A stretch of 64,000 bases of DNA, taken from Thermomonospora catenispora. GTDB lineage: Bacteria; Actinomycetota; Actinomycetes; Streptosporangiales; Streptosporangiaceae. The stretch lies in assembly GCF_006363815.1 (NCBI RefSeq), contig NZ_RRYT01000008.1, positions 121,794-185,793 on the forward strand, read 5' to 3'. Made by a program: the position numbers and the translations under genes. The notes beneath the pieces were generated by a model, which ran no database searches, was not told where the DNA came from, and saw nothing but the letters and a program-made list of their open reading frames with translations. Every line of letters begins with the position of its first letter. Positions within the stretch are counted from its first letter, which is position 1. Shown in pieces: positions 26,098 through 34,672 of this stretch.

Positions 26098-26463
26098 GTG
26101 GACGACGGGATCTATGTGGGCAAGGCCGACCGGGACGCGGCCCTCGACCGCGGATGGCTGCTCGGGCACTTCAAAGACCCGTCGGACCTGCGGCACAGCG
26201 ACGCCGTGGAGATCAAATGGGGCGTCCATCCGCGCGGCGAACGCCGGGCCCGATGGACGACCGGGGAGAAGCGCACGGCCCTGCTGGTGCTCATCAGCGG
26301 ACGCTTCCGCCTGGACTTCCCGCACCGTTCGGTGACCCTCTCCGAGCGGGGCGACTACGTGGTGTGGGGCAGGGGCGTGGACCACTCCTGGTACGCCGAA
26401 GAGGACTCGGTCGTCCTCACCGTGCGCTGGCCCTCCATCCCCGGCTATCGGGTGGACGCGTGA
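26098..26463 (+). CDS. Small cupin-fold protein
   Basis: 121 aa. The central beta-rich segment (TALLVLISGRFRLDF, then GDYVVWGRGVDHSWYAEED and VVLTVRWPS) fits a single conserved cupin barrel; the metal ligands are incomplete, so enzymatic activity is doubtful. Homologues in actinomycetes are often mislabelled signal peptidase I; no Ser-Lys dyad or membrane helix is present. GTG start 9 nt after TAACGT suggests leaderless transcription. It stands alone before mtnP. Confidence 0.7.
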   Translation: MDDGIYVGKADRDAALDRGWLLGHFKDPSDLRHSDAVEIKWGVHPRGERRARWTTGEKRTALLVLISGRFRLDFPHRSVTLSERGDYVVWGRGVDHSWYAEEDSVVLTVRWPSIPGYRVDA

Positions 26464-26600
26464 ACGTCATCCTCGCGGGCGGCCGAATGACGCCTCCGTC
26501 CCCGGCCGCCGAGGCAGACGCCGAAGACTGACCCGGGAGGGTTTTCCACACCTCGTCCGGGGGCTCCCCGCGCCGAGGGCCGCTGGCTAGGGTCGGCGGC

Positions 26601-27410
26601 ATGGCTACCACCACTGCTGAGATCGGGGTCATCGGCGGCTCGGGGTTCTACTCCTTCCTCGACGACCCCCACGAGGTGACGGTCCAGACCCCCTACGGCC
26701 CGCCCAGCGATCCGATCGCGGTGGGGACGGTCGCCGGCCGCCGGGTGGCGTTCGTGCCCCGGCACGGCCGCGACCACCGCCACCCGCCGCACAAGATCCC
26801 CTACCGCGCCAACCTGTGGGCGCTGCGTTCGCTGGGCGTCCGGCAGATCATCGCCCCCAGCGCGGTCGGCTCCCTGACCCCCGAGCACGGCATCGGCACG
26901 CTCGTCGTGCCCGACCAGCTGGTGGACCGCACCTCGGGGCGGGTCCAGACCTACTACGAGGAGGGCGCCGCCATCCACGTGTCGTTCGCCGACCCCTACT
27001 GCCCGGCGGGTCGCCGCGCCGCCGTCGCCACCGCCCGGAAGGCCGGCTGGGACCCCGTCGACGGAGGCACCCTCGTCGTCATCGAGGGGCCGCGGTTCTC
27101 CACCCGCGCCGAGTCGCGGTGGTATGCGGCACAGGGGTGGACGCTGGTGGGCATGACCGGCCATCCCGAGGCGGTCCTGGCCCGTGAGCTGGCCCTCTGC
27201 TACATCCCGATGTGCCTGGTCACCGATCTCGACGCGGGCATCGAAGAGGGCGAGGGCGTCACCATGGAGGAGGTCTTCCGCGTCTTCTCCCAGAACGTCG
27301 ACCGGCTGCGCGCCCTGGTCGCCCAGGTGGTCGAGGCCCTGCCGTCCGAGCGGTCCTGCCCCTGCCCTCGCACCCTGGACGGCATGAAACTCCCCATCGA
27401 GCTTCCCTGA
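26601..27410 (+). CDS. mtnP: S-methyl-5'-thioadenosine phosphorylase
   Basis: 269 aa. It splits methylthioadenosine into adenine and 5-methylthioribose 1-phosphate in methionine salvage. The PNP-family phosphate site GVIGGSGFYSF and FVPRHGRDHRHPPHKIPYRA are present, as are the substrate-binding IEGPRFSTRAES and VGMTGHPEAVLAREL; Asp in VTDLDAG fits the adenine-binding position of MTAP. The ATG lies exactly 7 nt after TAGGGT (26588-26593), so the mRNA is probably leaderless. Confidence 0.93.
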   Translation: MATTTAEIGVIGGSGFYSFLDDPHEVTVQTPYGPPSDPIAVGTVAGRRVAFVPRHGRDHRHPPHKIPYRANLWALRSLGVRQIIAPSAVGSLTPEHGIGTLVVPDQLVDRTSGRVQTYYEEGAAIHVSFADPYCPAGRRAAVATARKAGWDPVDGGTLVVIEGPRFSTRAESRWYAAQGWTLVGMTGHPEAVLARELALCYIPMCLVTDLDAGIEEGEGVTMEEVFRVFSQNVDRLRALVAQVVEALPSERSCPCPRTLDGMKLPIELP

Positions 27411-27759
27411 CCGGCTCTGCTCACCGACCCTCCCGACCGGCCCGGCCGCCGACGATCCGGCGCTCCCCCGGCCCTCCACGGCGGCCCGCGGCCGTGTCCG
27501 ACGCCGCCTCGATGCGGCCCGATGCGGCCCCGGTGGGGCCTCGACGCCGCCCGACGCCGGACCGCGCCGGCGCCGCCCCTGAAGGGCTCTCGCGTGCGCG
27601 ATCCCGGCGAGACGATCACCCCGCCCTCACGACCTCAGGCCGCCCGCGGCCGCCGGACGCCCGCACGCCCCGCCCTCCGCGGGAGGGGGCGTCCGACGAA
27701 GAGATCCACCGCCGATCCACCACTGATCCGCCGTCGAAGGAAGCCGAAAGGAACACGTC
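27411..27759. other. Intergenic region with no supported gene
   Basis: GC-rich sequence with short direct repeats (CGATGCGGCCC twice near 27510). The right end carries AAAGGAA, the ribosome binding site for the next gene. Confidence 0.5.
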
Positions 27760-28560
27760 ATGAAAGACCGCACGGCCCCCTCGCCCGCATCCGGTGTGAG
27801 CCGCTGGAGCAGGCGCTTACTGCGTCATCGGCGGCCGGTGGCGGCGGCGCTGGCCGCCCTGTCGGTGCTGCTCACGGTGGCCGCCGTCCGGCCCGCCGAC
27901 CCGGACGGCGTACGGGTGCTCGTCGCGGCCCGCGACCTGCCGGCGGGCGCGACCCTCCAGCCCGGGGACCTGCGCCCGGCCGTCCTGCCCGCCGCGGCGG
28001 TCCCGGACGGGGCGATCCGCAGGCGTGCGAAGGGACGGACCCTCGCCGGACCGATGCGGCGCGGGGAGGTCCTCACCGATGTGCGCACGGTCGGCAGGCG
28101 GCTCCTCGCCGGATACGGCCCGGACGTCGTGGCCACCCCGATCCGGCCCGCCGACCCCGGCACGGTGCGTCTGGTGCGTCCCGGCGACCGGGTCGACGTG
28201 CTCTCCAGCGACATCCCCGCCGATCTGGCGGGCTCCGGAGTGGGCCTCGACGACCTGCGCCCGCACGCGCCCGCCGCGCATCCTCACCCGGAGCCTGCCC
28301 CCTCCGCCCCGTCGCCCGCCCCGTCCGGCCCTCCCGTCCCCCTCCCTCGGAACACCGGCGACGCCAGGGTGGTCGTCTCGGCCGTCCCGGTGGTCGCGGT
28401 CCTGCGGGAGGACTCCACCACAGGCGAACCCGGAGGCCTGATCATGCTGGCCACCACGAGGGAACAGGCCGCCGCCCTCACCGCCGCCTCGGGTTCGCGT
28501 CTGGCGGTGGCCCTGGTGAACGCCCCGCGCACCGCCGCGACGCACTCCCCGCCGTCCTGA
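27760..28560 (+). CDS. SAF-domain protein, CpaB/RcpC-like
   Basis: 266 aa. One membrane helix near residues 28-45 (VAAALAALSVLLTVAAV) is followed by a SAF domain (VLVAARDLPAGATLQPGDL, then GRTLAGPMRRGEVL) and a CpaB-like region (VRPGDRVDVLSS, VPVVAVLRED). CpaB/RcpC proteins assemble Flp/Tad pili in the periplasm, but no other tad gene is in the window. A Pro/Ala-rich linker spans about residues 168-195. ATG after AAAGGAACACGTC. Confidence 0.8.
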   Translation: MKDRTAPSPASGVSRWSRRLLRHRRPVAAALAALSVLLTVAAVRPADPDGVRVLVAARDLPAGATLQPGDLRPAVLPAAAVPDGAIRRRAKGRTLAGPMRRGEVLTDVRTVGRRLLAGYGPDVVATPIRPADPGTVRLVRPGDRVDVLSSDIPADLAGSGVGLDDLRPHAPAAHPHPEPAPSAPSPAPSGPPVPLPRNTGDARVVVSAVPVVAVLREDSTTGEPGGLIMLATTREQAAALTAASGSRLAVALVNAPRTAATHSPPS

Positions 28561-28732
28561 GACGACCCGCACGGGCGGCACCACGGCGACCGTCCCGCGA
28601 CGGCCCCGCCCTCGCCGTCGAGCCGCCGTCGACCGGCCCGGGCGTCACGGAGGAACCGTCACCGTGCACAGGGCCGGTCCGCCCCTCCCCGACCCCGCGA
28701 CCGGCCTCGCGGGCCCGACCGCCGCGGCCGGC

Positions 28733-29764
28733 TCACTCGGAGCCGTACTCCCAGTGCCAGGGCTCGAAGGGGTTGCTGTAGGCCCAGCTGGGATGGAACC
28801 AGCCGTATCTGCGGGAGTTGGCCTCCATCCACCTGAACTGCACCGAGCCGGAGATCTGGACGCCGCCGCACAGGTCCAGCGCGGTGCCCAGGCCGTGGTT
28901 GCTGCGACCGGGGATCGCGGCGAACCCGGGACGCTGGTAGTAGACGCGCTGCTGGTCGGCCAGGCTTCGATAGGAGTCGGTGATGCAGATGTCACGGCCG
29001 AAGCGCCGCTTATAGGCGGCGTTCAGCTTGTAGAAGCTCCTGGCCGCGTCCGCGCGCAGCTGCTCGCCCTTCTGCGGCAGATCGCACAGGTACTTGGCGG
29101 GGATCAGGCCGTTGGGATACTTGCGGGCGTCGGCGACCAGATCCGCGGGGCACTCCATCAGCAGCCTGCGCTCCCGGCTGACCTCGAGCTTGTCGAGCAT
29201 CGCGGTCAGCTGGGAGGTCAGTTCGGCCGACCGCTGCTTGAGCCTCTGCACCTCCTGCTGCACCCGGGTCTGCTCCACCGCGTTCCGCGACTGCAGCTCC
29301 TGCGCGGTGGTGGCCAGCTGCTCGTAGCGGCGCTGCAGTTCATCGGCCCGGCGGATCAACGCCTCCTGCTCGCTGGCGATGTGCGTCAGATCGGCGGCGG
29401 CCCGCAACGCCGTCCTCGACCCCTGCGCGGAGAAGATCACCATGGCGCCGCCGAGGCCCGGCGTCTGGTACATCGTGTTGGCCAGCCGGGCGAGCGGCAC
29501 CCGGATCCGGTCCAGCTCCGCCTCGGCCTTGCCGAGCTCCTTGAGCGTCTCGCGCAGCTTGGCCTGCGACGCGGCCAACGCCTTCTTGCGGCTCTCCCAC
29601 TCCTTGGTGGCCTTCTCCAGGTCCTTACGCGCCTTGTTGGCCTCGCGGCGCAGTTCATCGATGGGGTCGGCCGCCCACACTGAGCCTTGGGGTGCGCAGA
29701 CCACCGCCAGCAGCGTCATCGCCAGGACGAACGCCCTCAGCGGCGCTGATCGCGGGACCAGCAC
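28733..29764 (-). CDS. Secreted D-alanyl-D-alanine carboxypeptidase, VanY/M15B family, with coiled coil
   Basis: 343 aa. It trims peptidoglycan stem peptides outside the membrane. An N-terminal signal peptide (LRAFVLAMTLLAVVCAPQG, cleavage after VWA) is followed by a long coiled coil at residues 33-190. The M15B domain shows SNHGLGTALDLC with Zn-binding His and Asp, and EPWHWEYG with the catalytic region, near the C-terminus. The coiled-coil/peptidase layout resembles RipA- and PcsB-type cell-wall factors. Convergent with the CpaB-like gene. Confidence 0.9.
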   Translation of the reverse strand: MLVPRSAPLRAFVLAMTLLAVVCAPQGSVWAADPIDELRREANKARKDLEKATKEWESRKKALAASQAKLRETLKELGKAEAELDRIRVPLARLANTMYQTPGLGGAMVIFSAQGSRTALRAAADLTHIASEQEALIRRADELQRRYEQLATTAQELQSRNAVEQTRVQQEVQRLKQRSAELTSQLTAMLDKLEVSRERRLLMECPADLVADARKYPNGLIPAKYLCDLPQKGEQLRADAARSFYKLNAAYKRRFGRDICITDSYRSLADQQRVYYQRPGFAAIPGRSNHGLGTALDLCGGVQISGSVQFRWMEANSRRYGWFHPSWAYSNPFEPWHWEYGSE

Positions 29765-30191
29765 GTGCGTGTCCTCCGGGTACCAAGTGAAGGGATCGCA
29801 CGAACGCTACTACACGTTCGCATCTGAGACCGGGTGTAACCAAGCCCGACAAGTCTTTTCGATCACCGTTCTACACCGCCGGGCCGCCCCCGTCCGACGT
29901 TCCCGTCACATCACTGCAGGCCGGGGCTACGAGAGCGGAACCCGAACGCCCCTTGGCTCCCCAATCGTCCCCTCCCCCCGCCCGAGGGCCTCTCGTTCGG
30001 AACCGCCGCCCGCCGTCTCGTCGGGCTCCGTCCCCACGTCCCCTTCCCCGGCGCGGACACCGCACGGCGGCCCGGACGAATGACGGCGACGCCCGGGATC
30101 GCGGCCCGCCCACTGCGGCGGACGCGCCGGACCGGGCGCCGCGGAGGAGCCGGACGAGCCCTACGGCGTCCCCTGCGACGTCGTCCGCCCG
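29765..30191. other. Intergenic region with no supported gene
   Basis: Contains the AT-richer upstream region of the VanY gene (29765-29880) and then GC-rich sequence without credible coding potential. Confidence 0.5.
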
Positions 30192-30653
30192 TCAGTCCCT
30201 GTCGCGGCGGTCGTCGCCATGGCCGTAGCGGGCGCACCAGTGCCGCAACCACGGGTTGCGCCGCCCGTACTCGGCACAGATCTCCCTGGGCTGCGGCCCG
30301 GTCCGCTGCGGCTTCGGAGGGGATGTCTCCCGAGGCTGCGGTCTCTTCTCCGTGACCTTGGGCTTGGGGCGCGACGCGGCCGTGGCCTTGTCCGACTTGG
30401 GCGGCACATACTGCCCGAACGTCGGATAGACCGGCGGAGTCTCCGGCGACTCAGGCGACGTGGCCGGGCCGCCCGCCACGACCCGTCGCGGCTCGCGTCC
30501 CTTCCCCTCGGACTCATCGGGCCCACCGAGCCACATGACGACGCCCCCGCCCAGCACCAGCCCGGGAGCGACGAGAGCGCCCACGAGCGCCCCCCTGCTC
30601 CGCACGAGCCGCGGCACACCGGGCGCAGGTTTTCCGCGATGCCGACCAGTCAC
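30192..30653 (-). CDS. Hypothetical single-pass membrane protein
   Basis: 153 aa. A basic N-terminus is followed by one membrane segment (GALVGALVAPGLVLGGGVVM), then a Pro/Lys/Ser-rich outer linker and a compact C-terminal end with two Cys (ICAEYGRRNPWLRHWCARYG) that could form a disulphide. The start is unsure: GTG at 30653 lies 8 nt after TACCCT on the minus strand (leaderless type), while an ATG at 30791 has no ribosome binding site. Function unknown. Confidence 0.55.
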   Translation of the reverse strand: MTGRHRGKPAPGVPRLVRSRGALVGALVAPGLVLGGGVVMWLGGPDESEGKGREPRRVVAGGPATSPESPETPPVYPTFGQYVPPKSDKATAASRPKPKVTEKRPQPRETSPPKPQRTGPQPREICAEYGRRNPWLRHWCARYGHGDDRRDRD

Positions 30654-31070
30654 GACATGGAAGGGTATCGATCTCACCACAAACGAGACAGACCGAACAG
30701 CTGTGCCCTGGGTGACCCCAGTGGTGATCTTCACCCCCGTGCCCGCCGCCCGGAGCCGCTCCCGGAAGTGCGGGAGAAGCCGCGCCGTCATGCAGTGAAC
30801 CCGGAAGCGAGGAACTCGCGGTTCTCCAACGGCCGACTCCAGTCACGGGCGCCTGCCGCCGACGGGAGCGGACACCGCGCCGCCTCGGGCCGCCGAGGCC
30901 GTGGGGGGCACACGGATAATCCCGCGCGGGACACGTCGAGGAGCGCGTACCCTGGTCCCGGACGACGGTCGGCGACCGGAGCGCCCGCCCGCACGCGGCG
31001 CGATATGTACGCATCGGCCGCTGCGTGCGGCAGACGGTCGGGCGGTCCGCTAGGCTCTGACCTGCGCCGA
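30654..31070. other. Region upstream of tRNA-Arg with no supported gene
   Basis: Holds the promoters of the hypothetical membrane gene (leftward) and tRNA-Arg (rightward). No credible coding frame. Confidence 0.5.
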
Positions 31071-31143
31071 GCCCCCGTAGCTCAGGGGATAGAGCAACGG
31101 TTTCCTAAACCGTGTGTCGCAGGTTCGAATCCTGCCGGGGGCG
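31071..31143 (+). tRNA. tRNA-Arg (anticodon CCT)
   Basis: 73 nt fold as a cloverleaf: acceptor GCCCCCG/CGGGGGC with discriminator G, D-arm GCTCAGGGGATAGAGC, anticodon loop TTCCTAA in an ACGGT/ACCGT stem, T-arm CAGGTTCGAATCCTG. It reads codon AGG. CCA is not encoded. tRNA-Arg genes are common integration sites in actinomycetes, and accessory DNA begins just after it. Confidence 0.97.
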
Positions 31144-31164
31144 CCCCGCCCGACCAGCGAAAAA

Positions 31165-31200
31165 CAGCGCCCTACCTGCGGAAACGCAAACAGGGCGCTG
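31165..31200 (+). terminator. Hairpin terminator after tRNA-Arg
   Basis: CAGCGCCCT and AGGGCGCTG form a perfect 9-bp stem with an 18-nt loop, 21 nt after the tRNA. Confidence 0.75.
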
Positions 31201-31596
31201 TCGTGTGTGGTCCGGCTGCCCACGGCTGGCACCGGCCTTCCACGGCCGTCTGTGCCGAATACGTACCGAAGTTTTCAGGGAGCCGGCGGGGCATCCGTCG
31301 GGCCGCCGTCGCCGTCGAGAGCCTCGCGTAGGGCCCCTCTCGATGCGCCGTCAAGAACGGCGGCGCATAGCATCGCCACCCGGCCCGCCGACCCCACCGC
31401 CCGGCGCATGCGGCCTGACGGTCGGCCACCGGGCGGCGACCGCCGCGCCGAACCCAATCCAGGACCACGCCGGAGTCCACACCGCGACGCAGCGATCCCT
31501 CCTAGAAGCGATGAGAACCCGCCCGAATGAGGATCGGCTGCATAACGTTGGCCCCTCGCAGGGGTGATGAGGACCTGCTCCCAGGTACCGGGCAGA
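31201..31596. other. Gene-less left end of the accessory island
   Basis: No supported gene. It carries the structured element copy at 31351-31446 and the 21-nt segment 31240-31260 that recurs at 37502-37522. The 14-mer AGGGGTGATGAGGA (31560-31573) recurs on the minus strand within the small ORF at 37266-37430. Confidence 0.6.
31351..31446. repeat. Structured element, left copy
   Basis: About 95 nt in direct orientation with, and roughly three-quarters identical to, 37066-37164. Stem CCGCCCGGCG/CACCGGGCGG (31397-31406 with 31427-31436, one C-A mismatch) encloses a 5-bp inner stem CGGCC/GGTCG with a TGAC loop. A first hairpin at 31359-31377 is partly decayed. Base changes relative to the right copy keep the inner stem paired. 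Confidence 0.7.
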
Positions 31597-31851
31597 TCAG
31601 CGGCGTTCCTGGCCGCGCGGAGCGGGCACGAGCCCGGCAGTGATCAGCGCCGCCGTGATCTCCTCGATCCGCCGCGGCCCCAGGTTGCGCACGTCCTGGA
31701 GTTCGTCGTTCTCCCACAGCCGCAGCACTTCCCCCACCGTCACCCGGTCCACCAGATGAAACCGCAAGGGATCGGCGGCACGCCGCGACAACCCCAGGCA
31801 GGACAGCGGACACTCCCGGGCCACCGGATCCGCCGGGTGATGCTCATGCAC
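31597..31851 (-). CDS. Small protein resembling the RNA polymerase alpha C-terminal domain
   Basis: 84 aa. Residues 33-76 (LVDRVTVGEVLRLWENDELQ, then DVRNLGPRRIEEITAAL) match the helix-hairpin-helix core of the alpha-CTD, which binds UP-element DNA and activators. The rest of the alpha subunit is absent. GTG at 31851 overlaps the end of the upstream gene by 8 nt, so it is the last gene of a coupled three-gene operon. It may act as a DNA-binding modulator or decoy of transcription; this is inference. Confidence 0.7.
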   Translation of the reverse strand: MHEHHPADPVARECPLSCLGLSRRAADPLRFHLVDRVTVGEVLRLWENDELQDVRNLGPRRIEEITAALITAGLVPAPRGQERR

Positions 31852-32110
31852 CCTGGACCGCCCTCGTCCACGCCCCCGACTCCGTGCGCGGGAGCCGGAC
31901 CCCCAGGTCGGCCAGGGCTTGGGCGGCGTAACGGACCCGTCGCACCGCCAAGTCCCGCTCGCGGGTGCTGATCACCTTGGACCTCGTCCACGGCCCGTAC
32001 ACCCGGATCACCGCCTGCAGATACGCCGCCTGCACCACCGCATCCCCCGCACCCGACCCCGCCGGATCCGCCGAGACCGCCGGGGCGTTCAGGCCCGCCG
32101 CCCGGCTCAC
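31844..32110 (-). CDS. Small helical protein of unknown function, middle gene of the coupled operon
   Basis: 88 aa. GTG at 32110 overlaps the stop of the gene upstream as GTGA, and its own stop lies inside the start of the alpha-CTD-like gene; such overlaps on both sides strongly support it. Residues 25-75 (AAYLQAVIRVYGPWTRSK, then RERDLAVRRVRYAAQALADL) are predicted helical and amphipathic. No family is recognised. Confidence 0.65.
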   Translation of the reverse strand: MSRAAGLNAPAVSADPAGSGAGDAVVQAAYLQAVIRVYGPWTRSKVISTRERDLAVRRVRYAAQALADLGVRLPRTESGAWTRAVQGA

Positions 32111-32451
32111 CGGGCCGCCCGCCCGGTCAGGACCTGGACGATCCGGGCGGCCACCGCCACGGGGTCGCCGGCCGGGCCGATCGGCTCTCCGGTGTCGGCC
32201 CGGGTGAACACCCAGCCGGTGGGGTCTTCCCGGCAGTCCACCTCCACCGCCCGCAACACCGCGCCGGAGGCCATCACCCGCAGCACCCGCACCCCGCCGC
32301 GTGCGACCAAGCCGCACAGCACATCGGGCCGCTTGCACAGTTCGGCGTCCAGCGCGGCCAGGTGCATCCGGCGGGGGCCGAACGCACCGGCCACGTCCGC
32401 CGCCTCGAGCCGTCCGCGATCGAAACCCACGTCTTTTCGCTCCCGCTCCAT
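32107..32451 (-). CDS. Small actinobacterial protein of unknown function, first gene of the coupled operon
   Basis: 114 aa from ATG at 32451; an in-frame GTG at 32502 is an alternative and neither has a good ribosome binding site. An acidic beta-rich core (VLRAVEVDCREDPTGWVFTR, then ADTGEPIGPAGDPVAVAARI) occurs in small actinomycete proteins of unknown role. Its stop overlaps the next start (GTGA). Two operator-like palindromes (32625-32667) lie between it and the GntR gene upstream. Confidence 0.6.
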   Translation of the reverse strand: MERERKDVGFDRGRLEAADVAGAFGPRRMHLAALDAELCKRPDVLCGLVARGGVRVLRVMASGAVLRAVEVDCREDPTGWVFTRADTGEPIGPAGDPVAVAARIVQVLTGRAAR

Positions 32452-32624
32452 CTCCGAGCGGGACCGGCGGACGCGACGGCAAGGCCCCCTCCAGACGGCC
32501 ACCCAGAGGGTTGCAATGCCGCGCCACAGCCCACCATCACGCCGCCGATCCCGCAGCCCATCACTCCTCGCCTGACCACCCGCGTTCGCGTTCCACGCAA
32601 CCTAGCCACTTCGCTCTTTTGGCT

Positions 32625-32667
32625 AGTGGCATAGACCACTTGCATTGAGAGGGTGGCATAGGCCACT
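32625..32667. promoter_or_regulatory. Two 16-bp operator-like palindromes upstream of the small-protein operon
   Basis: AGTGGCATAGACCACT (32625-32640) and GGTGGCATAGGCCACT (32652-32667) are near-palindromes 27 bp apart, each followed by TGC. A related half CTAGCCACTT lies at 32602-32611. Their TGG-N6-CCA layout resembles sites of HutC/DasR-type GntR regulators, and a third copy overlaps the region just upstream of the neighbouring GntR gene. Confidence 0.65.
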
Positions 32668-32706
32668 TGCGATGACAAGGGCTTCTAGAGGACTCGGGGC
32701 CTGGAC

Positions 32707-33450
32707 TCAGTGGATCGTGTACCGCTGCTCGTAGGTCCACGCGTCCGGCGGGTACACCGCCTCGGCGAACTCCAACGGGCGTTCGTCCACATCGAGCACC
32801 ACGTGCCGAATGACGAGCACGGCCGCCGGAGCCGCCAGGCCGAACACCGCCAGCTCCTCCCCGCCGGCCAGCCGAGCGGCCACCCTGTCATAGGCATGAC
32901 GCGCCCGCCGACCCGTGGCGCTCTCCACGTAGGCGAGAGTGCCTTCAAGAATCCGCTCATGTTCGAGCAGCCGAGGAGCCCGCTCCGCGATCGCCGCCGG
33001 GTACCAGGACGTCGAAGCCTCCACCGGATGATCATCGCGATAGATGATCCGGTGCCGACGCACCGCCTGCTGCCCGTTCTCCAACCCCAGAGCCTCGGCC
33101 ACATGCGGCGGAGCGGGGACGAGTTCGGCGGCCACGATCTCCGCCCGCTCGTTCGGCGGATAGATCCGTCCGGTCTCGCTCGCCCGCTGGTATCGCTCAC
33201 GCGCCCGCCGATGCAGGTCATAGCGGTTGCGCACGTAGGTTCCTGATCCGCGCCGGGACTCCACCAGCCCTTGCAGGCGCAGCGCTTCAAGGGCCTTCGT
33301 CGCAGTCGGACGCGAGACGTTCCATTCCGCCGCGATCTGCCGCTCAGACGGGACCTCGTCCCCAGGCTGAAGATCACCGCGCAGGATCCGATCACGAATG
33401 TGCCCAGCGATCTGCAAGTACTTCGGCAGGGCCTGCTCCAACTCCGGCAT
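32707..33450 (-). CDS. GntR-family regulator, HutC subfamily
   Basis: 247 aa from ATG at 33450. The winged helix-turn-helix (residues about 8-72: LQPGDEVPSERQIAAEWNVS, then RPTATKALEALRLQGLVESR and GSGTYV) is followed by a UTRA effector domain (VRRHRIIYRDDHPVEASTSW through EFAEAVYPPDAWT). An upstream GTG at 33486 lies inside an operator-like palindrome, so the ATG is preferred. Probably autoregulated and controlling the small-protein operon downstream on the same strand. HutC-type regulators such as KorSA of pSAM2 control actinomycete integrative elements. Confidence 0.88.
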   Translation of the reverse strand: MPELEQALPKYLQIAGHIRDRILRGDLQPGDEVPSERQIAAEWNVSRPTATKALEALRLQGLVESRRGSGTYVRNRYDLHRRARERYQRASETGRIYPPNERAEIVAAELVPAPPHVAEALGLENGQQAVRRHRIIYRDDHPVEASTSWYPAAIAERAPRLLEHERILEGTLAYVESATGRRARHAYDRVAARLAGGEELAVFGLAAPAAVLVIRHVVLDVDERPLEFAEAVYPPDAWTYEQRYTIH

Positions 33451-33471
33451 GCGTTCCCGCCCGCGATGAGA

Positions 33472-33487
33472 AGTGGACAATGCCACC
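33472..33487. promoter_or_regulatory. Operator-like palindrome at the GntR gene
   Basis: AGTGGACAATGCCACC matches the reverse complement of the site at 32652-32667 at 14 of 16 positions. It lies 22 nt before the GntR ATG and about 50 nt before the divergent DUF1152 gene, so it could control both. Confidence 0.6.
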
Positions 33488-33536
33488 AGCCACTCTACTG
33501 GCCAATGTCTTCGCGGCCAGCTCGTAAAGTGCGGCC

Positions 33537-34646
33537 ATGACCCGGCTGCTCATCGCCGCAGGCGGAGGAGGCGACGCCCTGGCCGCCGCCATCATCCACG
33601 CCGCAACCGGCAGCGAACCGGCCTGCATCGCCACCCTCGCTTGGGACCGCCTGCTCATCGACCCCTTGCCCGGTCCCCGTAGCGTACGCGACTTCGCCAG
33701 CCTCCGCCGCCTCACCGAACACGTCAGGGTGATCACCCCTCACACCCGCCCGATCCCCCCGGCCGGCTCTACCCTGCCCCGCCTCGCCGCAGCACTCGAT
33801 GCCCCCCTGGCCCTGCTCGACCCCACTCATGGAGCCCACGGCCTGCGCCTCCAACTCCGCGAACTGGCCGCCGTCCTCGCCGCCCCTCACGCCGAAATCA
33901 TCGACGTCGGAGGCGACATCCTCACCACTGGCGACGACCCCGGCCTACGCAGTCCGCTGGCCGACGCCCTGGTGCTGTCCGCATGCCACGAGCTGGACAT
34001 CCCGGTAGACGTCCTGATCGCCGGCCCAGGACTCGACGGCGAAATCCCCGAAATCGACGTGCTGGCACGCGCGGGCACCGCCATCGCCACCCGACTGCGT
34101 CCGGCCGACGTCGACCGCTGCCTCCACGTCTTCGACTGGCACCCCTCCGAGGCCACCGCCCTCCTGGCCGCAGCCGCCCGAGGCGCACGCGGCACCGCCG
34201 AAGTCCGCGACAGCGGCCTACCGGTCCCCCTCACCGACCACAGCCCCAACGTCTACCGCCTCACCTACGCTCAAGCCTTGGCCGTCAACCCCCTGGCCCA
34301 AGCCCTCCGGCACGCGACGTCCCTGGAGGAGGCCGAACGGATCACGGGCGCCCTGTGCGGTTTCTCCGAGCTCGACTACGAACGGGCCAAAGCCACCGCC
34401 CTACGAGAGGCAGGAAGCAGAGCCCGACATGAACCCCACGCCGTCACCATCGAAGACCTCGGTCACCAAGCCCGCATCTATGAACACAACGCCGCCGGCC
34501 GCGGCATCGACTACCTGACCTTTCGCCGCCTCGCCGAAGCTCTGGGCGTTTCCACCGCCACGGCCGGACACCTGCGGACCCATCTCATCACCACACGCCC
34601 AGCCCACTACCTGCCCCCGATCTGGGCGACCCGTCCCATCCGCTGA
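33537..34646 (+). CDS. DUF1152 family protein
   Basis: 369 aa. The N-terminus LLIAAGGGGDALAAAIIHAA is a glycine-rich nucleotide-binding-like loop typical of DUF1152. Further conserved pieces are IDVGGDILTTGDDPGLRSPL and DVLIAGPGLDGEI. No biochemical role is established for the family. ATG 50 nt from the GntR operator on the opposite strand; the two genes diverge and may be co-regulated. Confidence 0.85.
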   Translation: MTRLLIAAGGGGDALAAAIIHAATGSEPACIATLAWDRLLIDPLPGPRSVRDFASLRRLTEHVRVITPHTRPIPPAGSTLPRLAAALDAPLALLDPTHGAHGLRLQLRELAAVLAAPHAEIIDVGGDILTTGDDPGLRSPLADALVLSACHELDIPVDVLIAGPGLDGEIPEIDVLARAGTAIATRLRPADVDRCLHVFDWHPSEATALLAAAARGARGTAEVRDSGLPVPLTDHSPNVYRLTYAQALAVNPLAQALRHATSLEEAERITGALCGFSELDYERAKATALREAGSRARHEPHAVTIEDLGHQARIYEHNAAGRGIDYLTFRRLAEALGVSTATAGHLRTHLITTRPAHYLPPIWATRPIR

Positions 34647-34672
34647 TCGTTCGACCACGGCCTCCGAGAAGA

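Noticed and set aside
26098..26463. Signal peptidase I
   Set aside because: No membrane helix and no Ser-Lys catalytic dyad; the strand pattern is that of a cupin.
31050..31232. 60-codon minus-strand frame antisense to tRNA-Arg (GRIRTCDTRFRKPLLYP-type)
   Set aside because: A well-known spurious product of the tRNA complement.
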